64,000 nt of DNA from RAM1 sp050247515 (GTDB taxonomy: Bacteria > Pseudomonadota > Gammaproteobacteria > Burkholderiales > Burkholderiaceae_C): contig JBFWUB010000014.1 in NCBI GenBank assembly GCA_050247515.1, positions 58,358 through 122,357 on the forward strand, given 5' to 3'. Shown here piece by piece: positions 22,709 to 31,610 of the stretch. The notes under the pieces are model-generated. The model had not been told where the DNA came from. It did no database searches and saw nothing but the letters and a program-made list of their open reading frames with translations. A program made the translations under genes and the position numbers. Position 1 is the first letter of the stretch. Every line of letters starts with the position of its first letter.

Positions 22709-24045
22709 CCGCCACCGAAGCGCTGCAGACCTGCATTGCCCGCATCGAGGCGACCGATGCGCAGGTCAATGCCTTCACCGGCAAGAGCTACGCCCGCGCC
22801 CGTGCCGAGGCCGACGCCATCGACGCACGCCGCGCGCACGGCGAGGCGCTGGGCCCGCTGGCCGGCGTGCCCTATGCGGTCAAGAACCTGTTCGACATCG
22901 AGGGCGAGGTGACGCTGGCCGGCTCCAAAGTCAACCGCGGCCACGCGCCGGCGTCGGCGGACGCATTCCTGGTGGCGCGGATGAAAGCTGCCGGTGCCGT
23001 GCTGGTCGGCTCGCTGAACATGGACGAATACGCCTACGGCTTCACCACCGAGAACACGCACTACGGCCCCTGCCGCAACCCGCATGACCTCACGCGCATC
23101 GCGGGCGGCTCGTCGGGCGGCTCGGGCGCGGCCGTGGCGGCGGGCCAGGTGCCCGTCACGCTGGGCTCGGACACCAATGGCTCCATCCGCGTGCCGTCTT
23201 CGCTGTGCGGCGTGTGGGGGCTCAAGCCCACGTTCGGCCGGTTGTCGCGCCGGGGCAGCTATCCCTTCGTGCACAGCGTGGACCACCTGGGGCCGTTTGC
23301 CGATTCGGTTGAGCGGCTGGCCGCCGTCTATGACGCGCTGCAGTCGCCCGACCCGCTGGACGCGGGCTGCCATGCCACGGCGATCGAGCCGACAGTGCAC
23401 TCGCTGGCGCAAGGCACCCAAGGTCTGCGCATCGGCTTGCTCGGCGGCTACTTCCACGACAACGCCACCCCGCCCGCGCGCGAGGTGGCCAAGGCTGCCG
23501 CCCGTGCGCTGGACGTGATCGAAATTGTCGAGTGGCCCGACCCGGCGGCGGCCCGCGCCGCAGCCTTCATCACCAGCGCGAGCGAAGGCGGCGCGCTGCA
23601 CCTGGACGATTTGCGCACCCGCGCGGATGATTTCGAGCCGCTGTCGGTGGACCGCTTCATCGCGGGCGCCCTGCAGCCGGCCGCCTGGTACCTGCGCGCG
23701 CAGCGCTTTCGCCGCGCGTACCGCGACAAGGTGCTGGCGCTGTTCAACGATTGGGACGTGCTGATTGCGCCCGCCACGCCGGTGGCCGCGCCCGTGATCG
23801 GTACCGAATGGCTGGACATCAACGGCCAGCGCCTGCCCTGCCGACCGTCCATGGGCTTGCTGACGCAGCCGATTTCGTTTGCGGGTTGCCCGGTGGTGGC
23901 TGCGCCGATGTGGCCGTCGGGCACGGGTGGCCTGCCTATAGGCGTGCAACTGATTGCCGCGCCCTGGCGCGAAGACCTGGCGCTGCGCGCGGCGCATGTG
24001 CTGCAGCAAACGGGCGTGGCCCATCTCAAGCCGGTGGGGTTCTGA
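22705..24045 (+). CDS. AtzE-like amidase (amidase signature family)
   Basis: A 446-residue amidase with Lys in YAVKNLFDIEG, the Gly/Ser loop GGSSGGSGAAVAAGQV and the nucleophile segment LGSDTNGSIRVPSSLCG. AtzE hydrolyses 1-carboxybiuret in cyanuric acid breakdown and works with AtzG, whose homologue is encoded just upstream. The gene is followed by an AtzH-like gene overlapping by one base (TGATG). No cyanuric acid hydrolase (AtzD) is present in the window, so the natural substrate may be another carboxylated ureide. Confidence 0.9.
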   Translation: MTATEALQTCIARIEATDAQVNAFTGKSYARARAEADAIDARRAHGEALGPLAGVPYAVKNLFDIEGEVTLAGSKVNRGHAPASADAFLVARMKAAGAVLVGSLNMDEYAYGFTTENTHYGPCRNPHDLTRIAGGSSGGSGAAVAAGQVPVTLGSDTNGSIRVPSSLCGVWGLKPTFGRLSRRGSYPFVHSVDHLGPFADSVERLAAVYDALQSPDPLDAGCHATAIEPTVHSLAQGTQGLRIGLLGGYFHDNATPPAREVAKAAARALDVIEIVEWPDPAAARAAAFITSASEGGALHLDDLRTRADDFEPLSVDRFIAGALQPAAWYLRAQRFRRAYRDKVLALFNDWDVLIAPATPVAAPVIGTEWLDINGQRLPCRPSMGLLTQPISFAGCPVVAAPMWPSGTGGLPIGVQLIAAPWREDLALRAAHVLQQTGVAHLKPVGF

Positions 24046-24437
24046 TGGATATCAACCTGCCCGACGTCCTGGCCGAAGTGACGGCGGCCTTTGCGCGCTA
24101 TGAAAAGGCGTTGGTCACCAACGACGTGGCCGTGCTGGACGAGCTGTTCTGGGACAGCCCGCGCACGCTGCGTTACGGCGCCACCGAAAACCTGTACGGC
24201 TACGACGCCATCCGTGCTTTCCGCGCGGGCCGCTCTGCACAGGGCCTGGCGCGCGAGCTGATGAACACCGTGATCACGACGTACGGCCGCGACTTTGCCA
24301 CTGCCAACACCGAGTTCCGCCGCAGCGGCGCTGCCCGCACCGGCCGCCAGAGCCAGACCTGGCTGCGCACGCCCGAAGGCTGGCGCGTGGTGGCCGCGCA
24401 TGTGAGCCTGCTGGACTCGCCGCCGCCCCTTGCATGA
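24045..24437 (+). CDS. AtzH-like DUF3225 protein (SnoaL/NTF2 fold)
   Basis: A 130-residue protein starting MDINLPDVLAEVTAAFARYE. It has a cone-shaped NTF2-like pattern (VTNDVAVLDELFWDSPRTLRYG in parts) and an Arg/Trp-rich C-terminal sheet (RQSQTWLRTPEGWRVVAAHVS in parts). DUF3225 proteins include AtzH, reported as a 1,3-dicarboxyurea amidohydrolase that converts the AtzE product to allophanate. Start overlaps the AtzE-like stop. Its presence links AtzE chemistry to the allophanate hydrolase at 17944-19671. Confidence 0.88.
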   Translation: MDINLPDVLAEVTAAFARYEKALVTNDVAVLDELFWDSPRTLRYGATENLYGYDAIRAFRAGRSAQGLARELMNTVITTYGRDFATANTEFRRSGAARTGRQSQTWLRTPEGWRVVAAHVSLLDSPPPLA

Positions 24438-24471
24438 ATCCTGCTAACCCCTTTCAACCCCGGAGAAGACC

Positions 24472-25578
24472 ATGACCTTGCAGCACACCAACCGCCGTGA
24501 CTCCCTCAAAACCCTGGCCGCCTTGGGCGCCGCGGCCGCAAGCCCGCTGGCGTTCGCGCAAAAGCCGCTGACCGTGGGCGTGATCTACGTCGGCCCGCGT
24601 GATGACTTTGGCTACAACCAGGCGCAGGCCCAGGCCGCCGCCGAGCTCAAGAAAATGCCCGGCATCAAGGTGGTGGAAGAAGAAAACGTGCCCGAAACCG
24701 CCGCTGTGCAAAAGACCATGACCGGCATGATTGCGCAGGACGGCGCCAGTGTGCTGTTCCCCACCTCGTTCGGTTACTTCGACCCGCACATGCTGGCCAT
24801 GGCCGCCAAATACCCCGACGTGCGCTTTGCCCATTGCGGCGGCATGTGGACTGAAGGCAAGCACCCCAGGAACACGGGCAGTTACTTCGGCTACATCGAC
24901 GAATGCCAGTACCTGAACGGCGTGGTGGCCGGCCACATGAGCAAGAGCGGCAAGATCGGCTTCGTCGCGGCCAAGCCCATCCCGCAGGTACTGCGCAACA
25001 TCAATGCGTTTTTGATGGGCGCGCGCTCGGTCAAGCCCGGCATCACCTGCAGCGTGATCTTCACCGGTGACTGGTCCATGGCGGTGAAGGAAGCCGAGGC
25101 AACCAACAGCCTGGCCGACCAGGGCGTGGACGTGTTCACCATGCACGTGGACGGCCCCAAGGTCATCGTGGAAACAGCCGCCAAGCGCGGCAAGATGGTC
25201 TGCGGCTACCACGCAAGCCAGGCCAAGCTGGCACCGCAGGCCTACCTGACCGGCGCAGAGTGGAACTGGCTCACCGCCTACAAGACCGTCATTGACGCTG
25301 CCAAGGCCGGCAAGCCGCACCCCAACTTCATTCGCGGTGGCCTGAAAGACGGCTACGTGAAGATGTCCGCCTACGGCCCCGTCGTAACGGATGCCGCCAA
25401 AAAGAACGCCGACGACATCAAGGCCAAGATGATGGCCGGCACGTTCGACATCTTCAAGGGGCCGCTGAAGGACAACAAGGGCAACACGGTCATTGCGGCG
25501 GGCAAGACGCTCAAGCAGACGGATCTGGATCTGGAGAAGATGAACTACCTCGTTGAAGGGGTTGTGGGCTCCATCTGA
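24472..25578 (+). CDS. BMP-family ABC transporter substrate-binding protein
   Basis: A 368-residue protein with a good GGAGAAG ribosome binding site. Its signal region NRRDSLKTLAALGAAAASPL, with cleavage near AFAQ, is possibly Tat-dependent. The mature protein starts KPLTVGVIYVGPRDDFGYNQAQ, the BMP/PnrA pattern (basic membrane protein, purine-nucleoside binding group), with FPTSFGYFDPHMLAMA and GFVAAKPIPQVLRNINAF blocks. Downstream genes provide two permeases and, further on, an ATPase. BMP transporters carry nucleosides, nucleobases and related compounds; here a ureide or nucleobase is likely. Confidence 0.92.
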   Translation: MTLQHTNRRDSLKTLAALGAAAASPLAFAQKPLTVGVIYVGPRDDFGYNQAQAQAAAELKKMPGIKVVEEENVPETAAVQKTMTGMIAQDGASVLFPTSFGYFDPHMLAMAAKYPDVRFAHCGGMWTEGKHPRNTGSYFGYIDECQYLNGVVAGHMSKSGKIGFVAAKPIPQVLRNINAFLMGARSVKPGITCSVIFTGDWSMAVKEAEATNSLADQGVDVFTMHVDGPKVIVETAAKRGKMVCGYHASQAKLAPQAYLTGAEWNWLTAYKTVIDAAKAGKPHPNFIRGGLKDGYVKMSAYGPVVTDAAKKNADDIKAKMMAGTFDIFKGPLKDNKGNTVIAAGKTLKQTDLDLEKMNYLVEGVVGSI

Positions 25579-25585
25579 ATCCACC

Positions 25586-26677
25586 ATGCGCGACACGCTG
25601 ACCGACATTGCCCTGCCCGTTGCCGCCATCGCGGCGGCGCTGGCGCTGTTTGGCGTGTTCGTGTGGTTTGCAGGGGTGAGTCCGCTGGAGGTGTGGTTCC
25701 TGCTGTTCAAGGGCGCGTTTGGCGACTGGTTCAGCTGGCAGAACACACTGCAGCGCGCCGCGCCGCTGATGCTCACCGCGCTGTGCGTGGCCATCCCCGC
25801 GCGCGCGGGCCTGGTCATCATCGGCGGCGAAGGCGCCATGGTGCTGGGCGGGCTGGCCTGCGCGGCGCTGCCCTACGTCATCACGCCGCCGGCCAACATC
25901 ACGGGCACGGTGCTGGTGTGCGCTGCCGGTGCGGTGGCCGGTGCGCTGTGGATCATGCTGGCGGGGTTCCTCCGGCAGTTTCGCGGCATCAATGAAACCA
26001 TCTCCAGCCTGCTTTTGGCTTATGTGGCCATTGGCCTGTTCAAGCACTGGGTGGAGGGCCCGCTGCGCGACCCGGCCAGCCTGAACAAGCCGTCCACCTT
26101 TGCGCTGGCCGAGGGCCTGCGTATCGGCGGCATTGCGGGCTCTGACATTCACTGGGGCCTGGTGCTGGGCATCGTGGCCTGCATCGCGCTGGGTGTGTGG
26201 CTCAAATGGACGGCGTCGGGCTTTTCAGTGCGCGTAGTGGGGGGCAACCCGCGCACGGCGCAGCTGGTGGGCCTGCCCGCATCGCGCCTCATCCTGCTGG
26301 CCTGTGCCGTGGGCGGTGCGTGTGCCGGCCTGGCCGGTGCGGTGGAAGTGGCGGCGGTGCACACCAGCGCCAATGCGTCGCTGATCGCGGGCTACGGCTA
26401 TGCGGGCATCCTGGTGGCGTTCATTGCGCGGCACAACCCGCTGGCGGTGATCCCGGTGGCCATTCTGTTCGGCGGCTTTGGCGCGGCGGGCAGCCTGCTG
26501 CAGCGCCGCCTGGGGCTGCCCGATGCATCGGTCATGGTGCTGCAGGGCATTGCGTTTGTGCTGATCCTGGCGAGCGAAGCGCTGCGTGATGTGGACTGGA
26601 AGGCTTTGTGGGCCAAGGTGGCAAAGGCTGCGGGTCCGTCGGGTGCGCAGGCTTCCATGGGGGACAAGATCGCATGA
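25586..26677 (+). CDS. BMP-type ABC transporter permease 1
   Basis: A 363-residue permease (MRDTLTDIALPVAAIAAAL) with about nine to ten membrane segments, in the branched-chain/nucleoside permease family (BPD_transp_2). Landmarks are AIPARAGLVIIGGEGAMVLGG (split), FRGINETISSLLLAYVA and GYAGILVAFIARHNPLAVIP. It starts 7 bp after the binding-protein stop and overlaps permease 2 by ATGA. Confidence 0.92.
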   Translation: MRDTLTDIALPVAAIAAALALFGVFVWFAGVSPLEVWFLLFKGAFGDWFSWQNTLQRAAPLMLTALCVAIPARAGLVIIGGEGAMVLGGLACAALPYVITPPANITGTVLVCAAGAVAGALWIMLAGFLRQFRGINETISSLLLAYVAIGLFKHWVEGPLRDPASLNKPSTFALAEGLRIGGIAGSDIHWGLVLGIVACIALGVWLKWTASGFSVRVVGGNPRTAQLVGLPASRLILLACAVGGACAGLAGAVEVAAVHTSANASLIAGYGYAGILVAFIARHNPLAVIPVAILFGGFGAAGSLLQRRLGLPDASVMVLQGIAFVLILASEALRDVDWKALWAKVAKAAGPSGAQASMGDKIA

Positions 26678-27594
26678 CCTCGGACATCGTCATCACCTTC
26701 CTTGCCGGCATCCTCGGCGGCGCACTGCGCGTGGGCGTGCCGTTCCTGTTCGTGAGCCTGGGCGAATGCCTGACCGAAAAATCCGGCCGCATCAACCTGG
26801 GGCTGGAGGGCGTGCTGGTGCTGTCGGCCATGGCGGCCTTTGGTGGTGCCTACCTCAGCGGCTCGGCCTGGGTGGGCGTGCTGGTGGGTGCCGCGGCAGG
26901 CGCGCTGCTGGCGGCGCTGCATGGCGTGCTGTGCTCGCTGCCTCGTGTGAACGACGTGGCCACCGGCATTGCGCTCATGCTGCTGGGCACGGGTCTGGCG
27001 TTTTACCTGGGCAAGCCGTTGATCCAGCCGCAGGCGCCGCAGATCCCGGCCATTGCCCTGGGCAACTGGGCCGACAACGCATCGCTGCACGCCGCGCTGC
27101 AGGTCAATGCGCTGCTGCCCGTGGGGCTGGTGATCGCGGTGGCGCTGTGGTGGGCTTTTGCGCGCACGCGCATGGGCCTGCTGGTGCGCATGGCCGGCGA
27201 TTCGGCCAACGCCACGCGCGCGCTGGGCTATTCGGTGTCGGGCATCCGCATTGCGTCCACGGCGGCCGGCGGCGCGATTGCGGGGCTGGGCGGCGCGTCG
27301 CTCACGCTGTTTTACCCCGGCAGCTGGAACGAGGGCATCTCCAGCGGCCAGGGCCTGATTGCAGTGGCGCTGGTGATCTTTGCGCGCTGGAGCCCGCTGC
27401 GCTGCATTGGCGCGGCGGCGCTGTTCGGTGGCGCGGGCGCCATCGGCCCGGCGCTGCAATCCATCGGCATCGGTTGGGGTTACCACCTGTTCAATACGGT
27501 GCCCTATGTGCTGACGCTGCTGATCCTGGTGATCACCTGCAGACCCGGCAGCGTGGCCGCGGGCAGCCCCGGTGAGCTCTCTTCGGTGAAATGA
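26674..27594 (+). CDS. BMP-type ABC transporter permease 2
   Basis: A 306-residue permease of the same family (MTSDIVITFLAGILGGALR) with EKSGRINLGLEGVLVLSAMAA, NDVATGIALMLLGTGLAFYLG and AGLGGASLTLFYPGSWNEG. It pairs with the upstream permease as the heterodimeric membrane part. Its stop is one base before the start of the isochorismatase-like gene, indicating one transcript. Confidence 0.92.
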   Translation: MTSDIVITFLAGILGGALRVGVPFLFVSLGECLTEKSGRINLGLEGVLVLSAMAAFGGAYLSGSAWVGVLVGAAAGALLAALHGVLCSLPRVNDVATGIALMLLGTGLAFYLGKPLIQPQAPQIPAIALGNWADNASLHAALQVNALLPVGLVIAVALWWAFARTRMGLLVRMAGDSANATRALGYSVSGIRIASTAAGGAIAGLGGASLTLFYPGSWNEGISSGQGLIAVALVIFARWSPLRCIGAAALFGGAGAIGPALQSIGIGWGYHLFNTVPYVLTLLILVITCRPGSVAAGSPGELSSVK

Positions 27595-27595
27595 C

Positions 27596-28297
27596 ATGCA
27601 ACCCACCCAGCCACGATTCGTTCAAGCCAACCCCTACCCCTGGCCGTACAACGGCGACCTGCGTCCGGCCAACACCGCGCTGGTCATCATCGACATGCAG
27701 ACCGACTTTTGCGGTGTGGGTGGGTATGTGGACAAGATGGGTTACGACATCTCGCTCACGCGTGCGCCGATCGAGCCGCTGAAGAAGCTGATGGCCGCCG
27801 CGCGCGCCGCCGGCTACACGCTGATCCACACCCGCGAAGGCCACCGCCCCGACCTGAGCGACCTGCCCGCCAACAAGCGCTGGCGTTCGCGGCAGATCGG
27901 CACCCACGGTGTGGGCATCGGCGATGACGGACCCTGCGGCCGCATCCTGGTGCGCGGCGAGCCGGGCTGGGAGATCATTCCCGAGCTGGCGCCGTTGCCG
28001 GGCGAGATCGTGATCGACAAGCCCGGCAAGGGCAGCTTCTGCGCGACGGACCTGGAGCTGATCCTGCGCACGCGTGGCATAGACAACCTCATCCTCACCG
28101 GCATCACCACCGACGTGTGCGTGCACACCACCATGCGCGAGGCCAATGACCGGGGGTTTGAGTGCCTGCTGCTGTCTGACTGCACTGCGGCCACGGACCG
28201 TGGCAATCACGAGGCTGCGTTGAAGATGATCACCATGCAGGGTGGGGTGTTTGGGGCGCATGCGACTTCAGTTGATGTGCTGGAGGCGCTTGTGTGA
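27596..28297 (+). CDS. Isochorismatase-fold cysteine hydrolase (biuret/ureide amidohydrolase-like), copy 1
   Basis: A 233-residue protein with the Asp-Lys-Cys triad of cysteine hydrolases: Asp in VIIDMQTDF, Lys in IDKPGKGSF and Cys in GITTDVCVHTTMREANDRG. The cis-peptide region before the Cys is intact. Family members include biuret hydrolase (BiuH), which makes allophanate, and RutB, which cleaves ureidoacrylate. Given the allophanate hydrolase in the same cluster, a BiuH-like reaction is the leading guess. The stop is followed within ~25 bp by repeat element copy C. Confidence 0.9.
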   Translation: MQPTQPRFVQANPYPWPYNGDLRPANTALVIIDMQTDFCGVGGYVDKMGYDISLTRAPIEPLKKLMAAARAAGYTLIHTREGHRPDLSDLPANKRWRSRQIGTHGVGIGDDGPCGRILVRGEPGWEIIPELAPLPGEIVIDKPGKGSFCATDLELILRTRGIDNLILTGITTDVCVHTTMREANDRGFECLLLSDCTAATDRGNHEAALKMITMQGGVFGAHATSVDVLEALV

Positions 28298-28320
28298 GTC
28301 TTCTGTCCTCTGCCTCGCGG

Positions 28321-28557
28321 CAAATCTGCGGCTGCGGGCACGCCGCCTGGGGCTTCACTGGAGCGGTCGCCTGCGGCGACTCCCCTGCGCTGCTCACGGT
28401 TCGGTCGCACCGCACAACTCGCTACGCGCTGACGCGCTGCGCTCGAACAGGTGCGGTGAGTCAGAGCACGAAGCGCGCTGCGCGCGCCGACACTCACCGC
28501 TGCGCTGCTCGGCGCTCCAGAGGCGCCCCAGGCGGCGTGCCCGCAACCGCAGATTTG
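28321..28557 (+). repeat. Intergenic element, copy C: 237 bp bounded by a 33-bp inverted repeat (32/33 paired)
   Basis: Bases 28321-28353 pair with 28525-28557 apart from one position. The interior matches the minus-strand reading of copy B closely and copy A more loosely. It fills most of the 339-bp gap between the isochorismatase-like gene and the ABC ATPase of the BMP transporter, thus splitting the transporter's gene order. The rest of the gap (28558-28636) shows only the ATPase ribosome binding site AAAGGGG. Confidence 0.88.
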
Positions 28558-28636
28558 TACAGGCAGTGTTGGCGCGCTTGCGGTGCCTCACGCCGCCCGC
28601 TGACAGCCCGCGAATGATAACGAAAGGGGACAGAAC

Positions 28637-30208
28637 ATGAAGGTGGAAACCCTGCCCCATCCCACCGGCGCCATGGCCCTGGAGACCTTCGGCCTGACCA
28701 AACGCTTCGGCGCGTTCACCGCGCTCGACAACGTCACCATGAAGGTTGCGCCCGGCACGGTCCACGCCCTGCTGGGCGAAAACGGCGCCGGCAAAAGCAC
28801 GCTCGTCAAATGCATTGCAGGCTTCCACAAGGCAGAGGCAGGCAGCGTCATGACCGATGGGCGTGAGCAGGACATCGCCAACCCCGTGGTGGCACGCACG
28901 CTGGGCATTGGCATGGTGTACCAGCACTTCACGCTGGCGCCGGGCATGACGGTGGCCGAGAACCTGTTGCTCGCCGGCGGCCAGGTGCCCGCGGTGATCC
29001 ACTGGAAAGACCAGCGCGCCGCACTGCAGCGCTTTCTGGCCAGCACGCCGTTCAGCCTGGACCTGGACGCGCGGCCGTCGGAACTGGCCGCGGGCGAAAA
29101 GCAGAAGCTGGAGCTGCTCAAGCAGCTGTACCTCAAGCCGCGCCTGCTGATCCTGGACGAACCGACCTCGGTACTGACGCCGCAGGAGGCTGATGAAGTG
29201 CTGGGCCATGTGCGCGAATTTGCGCGCAGCGGTCAGTGCACCGTGCTCATCATCACGCACAAGTTCCGCGAAGTGATGGCCTATGCCGACAACGTGACCG
29301 TGCTGCGCCGGGGCAAGGCCGTGCACCACTGCGAGGTGTGGGCCACCGACCCGCACCTGCTGGCCCAGGCCATGGTGGGCGAGGCGGCAGTGGACACGCC
29401 GCCGCGCGAGATCGCGCCGCCGGCGGCCGTCAGATCAGGCGCGGGCGAAGAGGCCGCCGTGGCGCTGGACGTGCGCGGTCTGCAGGCGCCGGGCGACCGC
29501 GGGCCGCTGGCGCTGCACGGCATTGACCTGCAGGTGCGATCGGGCGAGGTGCTGGGCGTGGCCGGTGTGTCGGGCAACGGCCAGCGCGAACTGGTGGAGG
29601 CGCTGGTGGGCCAGCGCCCGCGCCTGGCTGGCGAGGTGCGCGTGATGGGCGAGCCCTACCAGGCCCGGCGCGAAGAAAACCGGCGCCTGAAACTGCGCAG
29701 CCTGCCTGAGGAGCCCCTGCGCAATGCCTGCGTGGGCGAGTTGAGCGTGGCCGAGAACATGGCGCTGCGTGACTTTGACCAGCCCCCGCTGGCGGCCAAG
29801 AGCGGCTGGCTGCACTACGGTGCCTGGCGTGCCCGTGCCCGACAGTGGATCACCGAGTACGGCATCAAGACACGTGGCGAAAACGCGCCGATCCGCGCGC
29901 TGTCGGGCGGCAACGTGCAGCGCGCCGTGCTGGCACGCGAGCTGGCCGGCGAGATCAACGTGCTGATCGCCGCCAACCCGGTGTTCGGCCTGGACTTTGC
30001 GGCGGTCAAGGAAATCCACAGCCGCATCCTGCAGGTGCGCGAGCGCGGCGGCGCGGTGCTGCTGATCAGCGAAGACCTGGACGAGCTGCTGGAGCTGGCC
30101 GACCGCATCGTCGTGATGAGCGAAGGCCGCCTCGTTTTTGAAACGCGGGCCGAGGGTGCCGAGCGCCATGTACTCGGCGCCCACATGGGAGGCGGCCACC
30201 ATGCCTGA
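28637..30208 (+). CDS. BMP-type ABC transporter ATP-binding protein (two fused ABC domains)
   Basis: A 523-residue protein with two ABC domains. Domain 1 has Walker A LLGENGAGKSTL, a signature region SELAAGEKQKLELLKQL and Walker B LLILDEPTSVL. Domain 2 is degenerate: the Walker A position reads GVSGNGQRELVEAL, without the GKS/T, and the Walker B region reads VLIAANPVFGLDF, without the Asp-Glu pair, while the signature LSGGNVQRAVLAREL is kept. Such one-sided active sites are usual for nucleoside/sugar-type fused ATPases. It serves the BMP transporter at 24472-27594 and overlaps the next gene by 8 bp. Confidence 0.92.
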   Translation: MKVETLPHPTGAMALETFGLTKRFGAFTALDNVTMKVAPGTVHALLGENGAGKSTLVKCIAGFHKAEAGSVMTDGREQDIANPVVARTLGIGMVYQHFTLAPGMTVAENLLLAGGQVPAVIHWKDQRAALQRFLASTPFSLDLDARPSELAAGEKQKLELLKQLYLKPRLLILDEPTSVLTPQEADEVLGHVREFARSGQCTVLIITHKFREVMAYADNVTVLRRGKAVHHCEVWATDPHLLAQAMVGEAAVDTPPREIAPPAAVRSGAGEEAAVALDVRGLQAPGDRGPLALHGIDLQVRSGEVLGVAGVSGNGQRELVEALVGQRPRLAGEVRVMGEPYQARREENRRLKLRSLPEEPLRNACVGELSVAENMALRDFDQPPLAAKSGWLHYGAWRARARQWITEYGIKTRGENAPIRALSGGNVQRAVLARELAGEINVLIAANPVFGLDFAAVKEIHSRILQVRERGGAVLLISEDLDELLELADRIVVMSEGRLVFETRAEGAERHVLGAHMGGGHHA

Positions 30209-30863
30209 CATCGCAGCCAACCCCTTCACCTACAGCTTTGACGTCGCCACCACCGCCCTGGTCATCATCGACATGCAGCGCGACTTCATCGAGCCGGGCG
30301 GCTTTGGCGAAACACTGGGCAACGATGTGTCGCTGCTTGAAGCCATCGTGCCCGCCTGCCAGGCCGTGCTGGCCGCGTGGCGCGCGGCGGGCGGCCTGGT
30401 GGTGCACACGCGCGAGGCGCATGCGGCCGATCTGTCGGACTGCCCGCCGGCCAAACGCAACCGCGGCAACCCGTCCTTGCGCATAGGCGACGAGGGGCCC
30501 ATGGGCCGTATCCTGATTGCGGGCGAGCCGGGCAACCAGATCATCCCCGCGCTGGCGCCGGTGCCCGGCGAAATCGTCATCGACAAACCCGGCAAGGGCG
30601 CGTTTTACGCCACGCCGCTGCACAACCTGCTGCAGCAGGCGGGCGTGACGCACCTGCTGTTCATGGGCGTCACCACCGAGGTCTGCGTGCAGACCAGCAT
30701 GCGCGAGGCCAATGACCGCGGCTACGAGGGCCTGCTGCTGGAAGACTGCACGGAAAGTTACTTCCCCCATTTCAAGGCGGCGGCGGTTGAGATGATGCGC
30801 GCCCAGGGCGCCATCGTGGGCTGGACGGCGCCCAGCACGGCCCTGCTGCAGGCCCTGCGCTGA
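30201..30863 (+). CDS. Isochorismatase-fold cysteine hydrolase (biuret hydrolase-like), copy 2
   Basis: A 220-residue protein from the ATG at 30201, overlapping the ATPase stop. Triad residues are Asp in VIIDMQRDF, Lys in IDKPGKGAF and Cys in GVTTEVCVQTSMREANDRG. It is a clear paralogue of the product of 27596-28297 (shared REAHAADLSD/REGHRPDLSD, GEPGNQIIP/GEPGWEIIP and REANDRG). Two such enzymes in one cluster suggest consecutive steps or two related substrates. Confidence 0.9.
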   Translation: MPDIAANPFTYSFDVATTALVIIDMQRDFIEPGGFGETLGNDVSLLEAIVPACQAVLAAWRAAGGLVVHTREAHAADLSDCPPAKRNRGNPSLRIGDEGPMGRILIAGEPGNQIIPALAPVPGEIVIDKPGKGAFYATPLHNLLQQAGVTHLLFMGVTTEVCVQTSMREANDRGYEGLLLEDCTESYFPHFKAAAVEMMRAQGAIVGWTAPSTALLQALR

Positions 30864-30878
30864 TAAAGTCTGCGCACA

Positions 30879-31592
30879 GTGCACACCGCAGCCACCCGCC
30901 CCGCCAGCGCCCCGCACCGATCGCGGGCCGACGATGTTTACGCCCAGCTCAAGCAGGACGTGGCCGAGTTCAAGCTCGTGCCCGGCGACCGCTTTACGGA
31001 AAACGAACTGAGCGAACGCCTGGGCGTGAGCCGCACGCCGGTGCGCCAGGCGCTGTTTCGCCTGCAGCAGGAAGGCTATGTGGAGGTGCTGTTCCGAAGC
31101 GGCTGGCGCGTGCTGCCGTTTGACTTTGACCAGTTTGAACAGCTGTACGACCTGCGCATGGTGCTGGAAACCACCGCCGTGCAGCGCCTGTGCGCCGACG
31201 GCGAGCGCGTGGACCATGAACTGCTGGACGAACTGGCCGCGTTCTGGCTCGTGCCCGTGGCCGGGCGCAGCACCGACATGGTGGAAGTGTCGCAACGCGA
31301 CGAGGCCTTCCACTGCAGCCTGGTGGCCGCCGCCGGCAACGCCGAAATGGCCCGTGTGCACCGCGACGTGACCGACCGCATCCGCATCATCCGCCGGCTG
31401 GACTTCACCAAGCAGGCCCGTATTGACGCCACCTACGACGAACACGCCAAGATCCTCAAGGCCATACGCGCCAAGCGCGGCGACCCCGCCGCGATGCTGC
31501 TGCGCGCCCACATCGAAACCAGTCAGGCCGAGGTGAGGAAGATCACGCTGCACCAGGTGCATCTGGCGCGGGTGGGGGGGATGGGGCGTTAA
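30879..31592 (+). CDS. GntR-family regulator with FCD ligand-binding domain
   Basis: A 237-residue protein that starts at GTG 30879. Residues ~18-80 form the GntR winged helix (FTENELSERLGVSRTPVRQALFRLQQEGYVEV, split). The rest is an FCD-type helical effector domain with RDEAFHCSLVAAAGN and DEHAKILKAIRAKRGD. It begins 15 bp after copy 2 of the isochorismatase-like gene, so it ends the same transcription unit. It is likely the local regulator, with an operator candidate at 17915-17928. Confidence 0.92.
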   Translation: MHTAATRPASAPHRSRADDVYAQLKQDVAEFKLVPGDRFTENELSERLGVSRTPVRQALFRLQQEGYVEVLFRSGWRVLPFDFDQFEQLYDLRMVLETTAVQRLCADGERVDHELLDELAAFWLVPVAGRSTDMVEVSQRDEAFHCSLVAAAGNAEMARVHRDVTDRIRIIRRLDFTKQARIDATYDEHAKILKAIRAKRGDPAAMLLRAHIETSQAEVRKITLHQVHLARVGGMGR

Positions 31593-31610
31593 GGCTGGCT
31601 GTTGCGCTGC

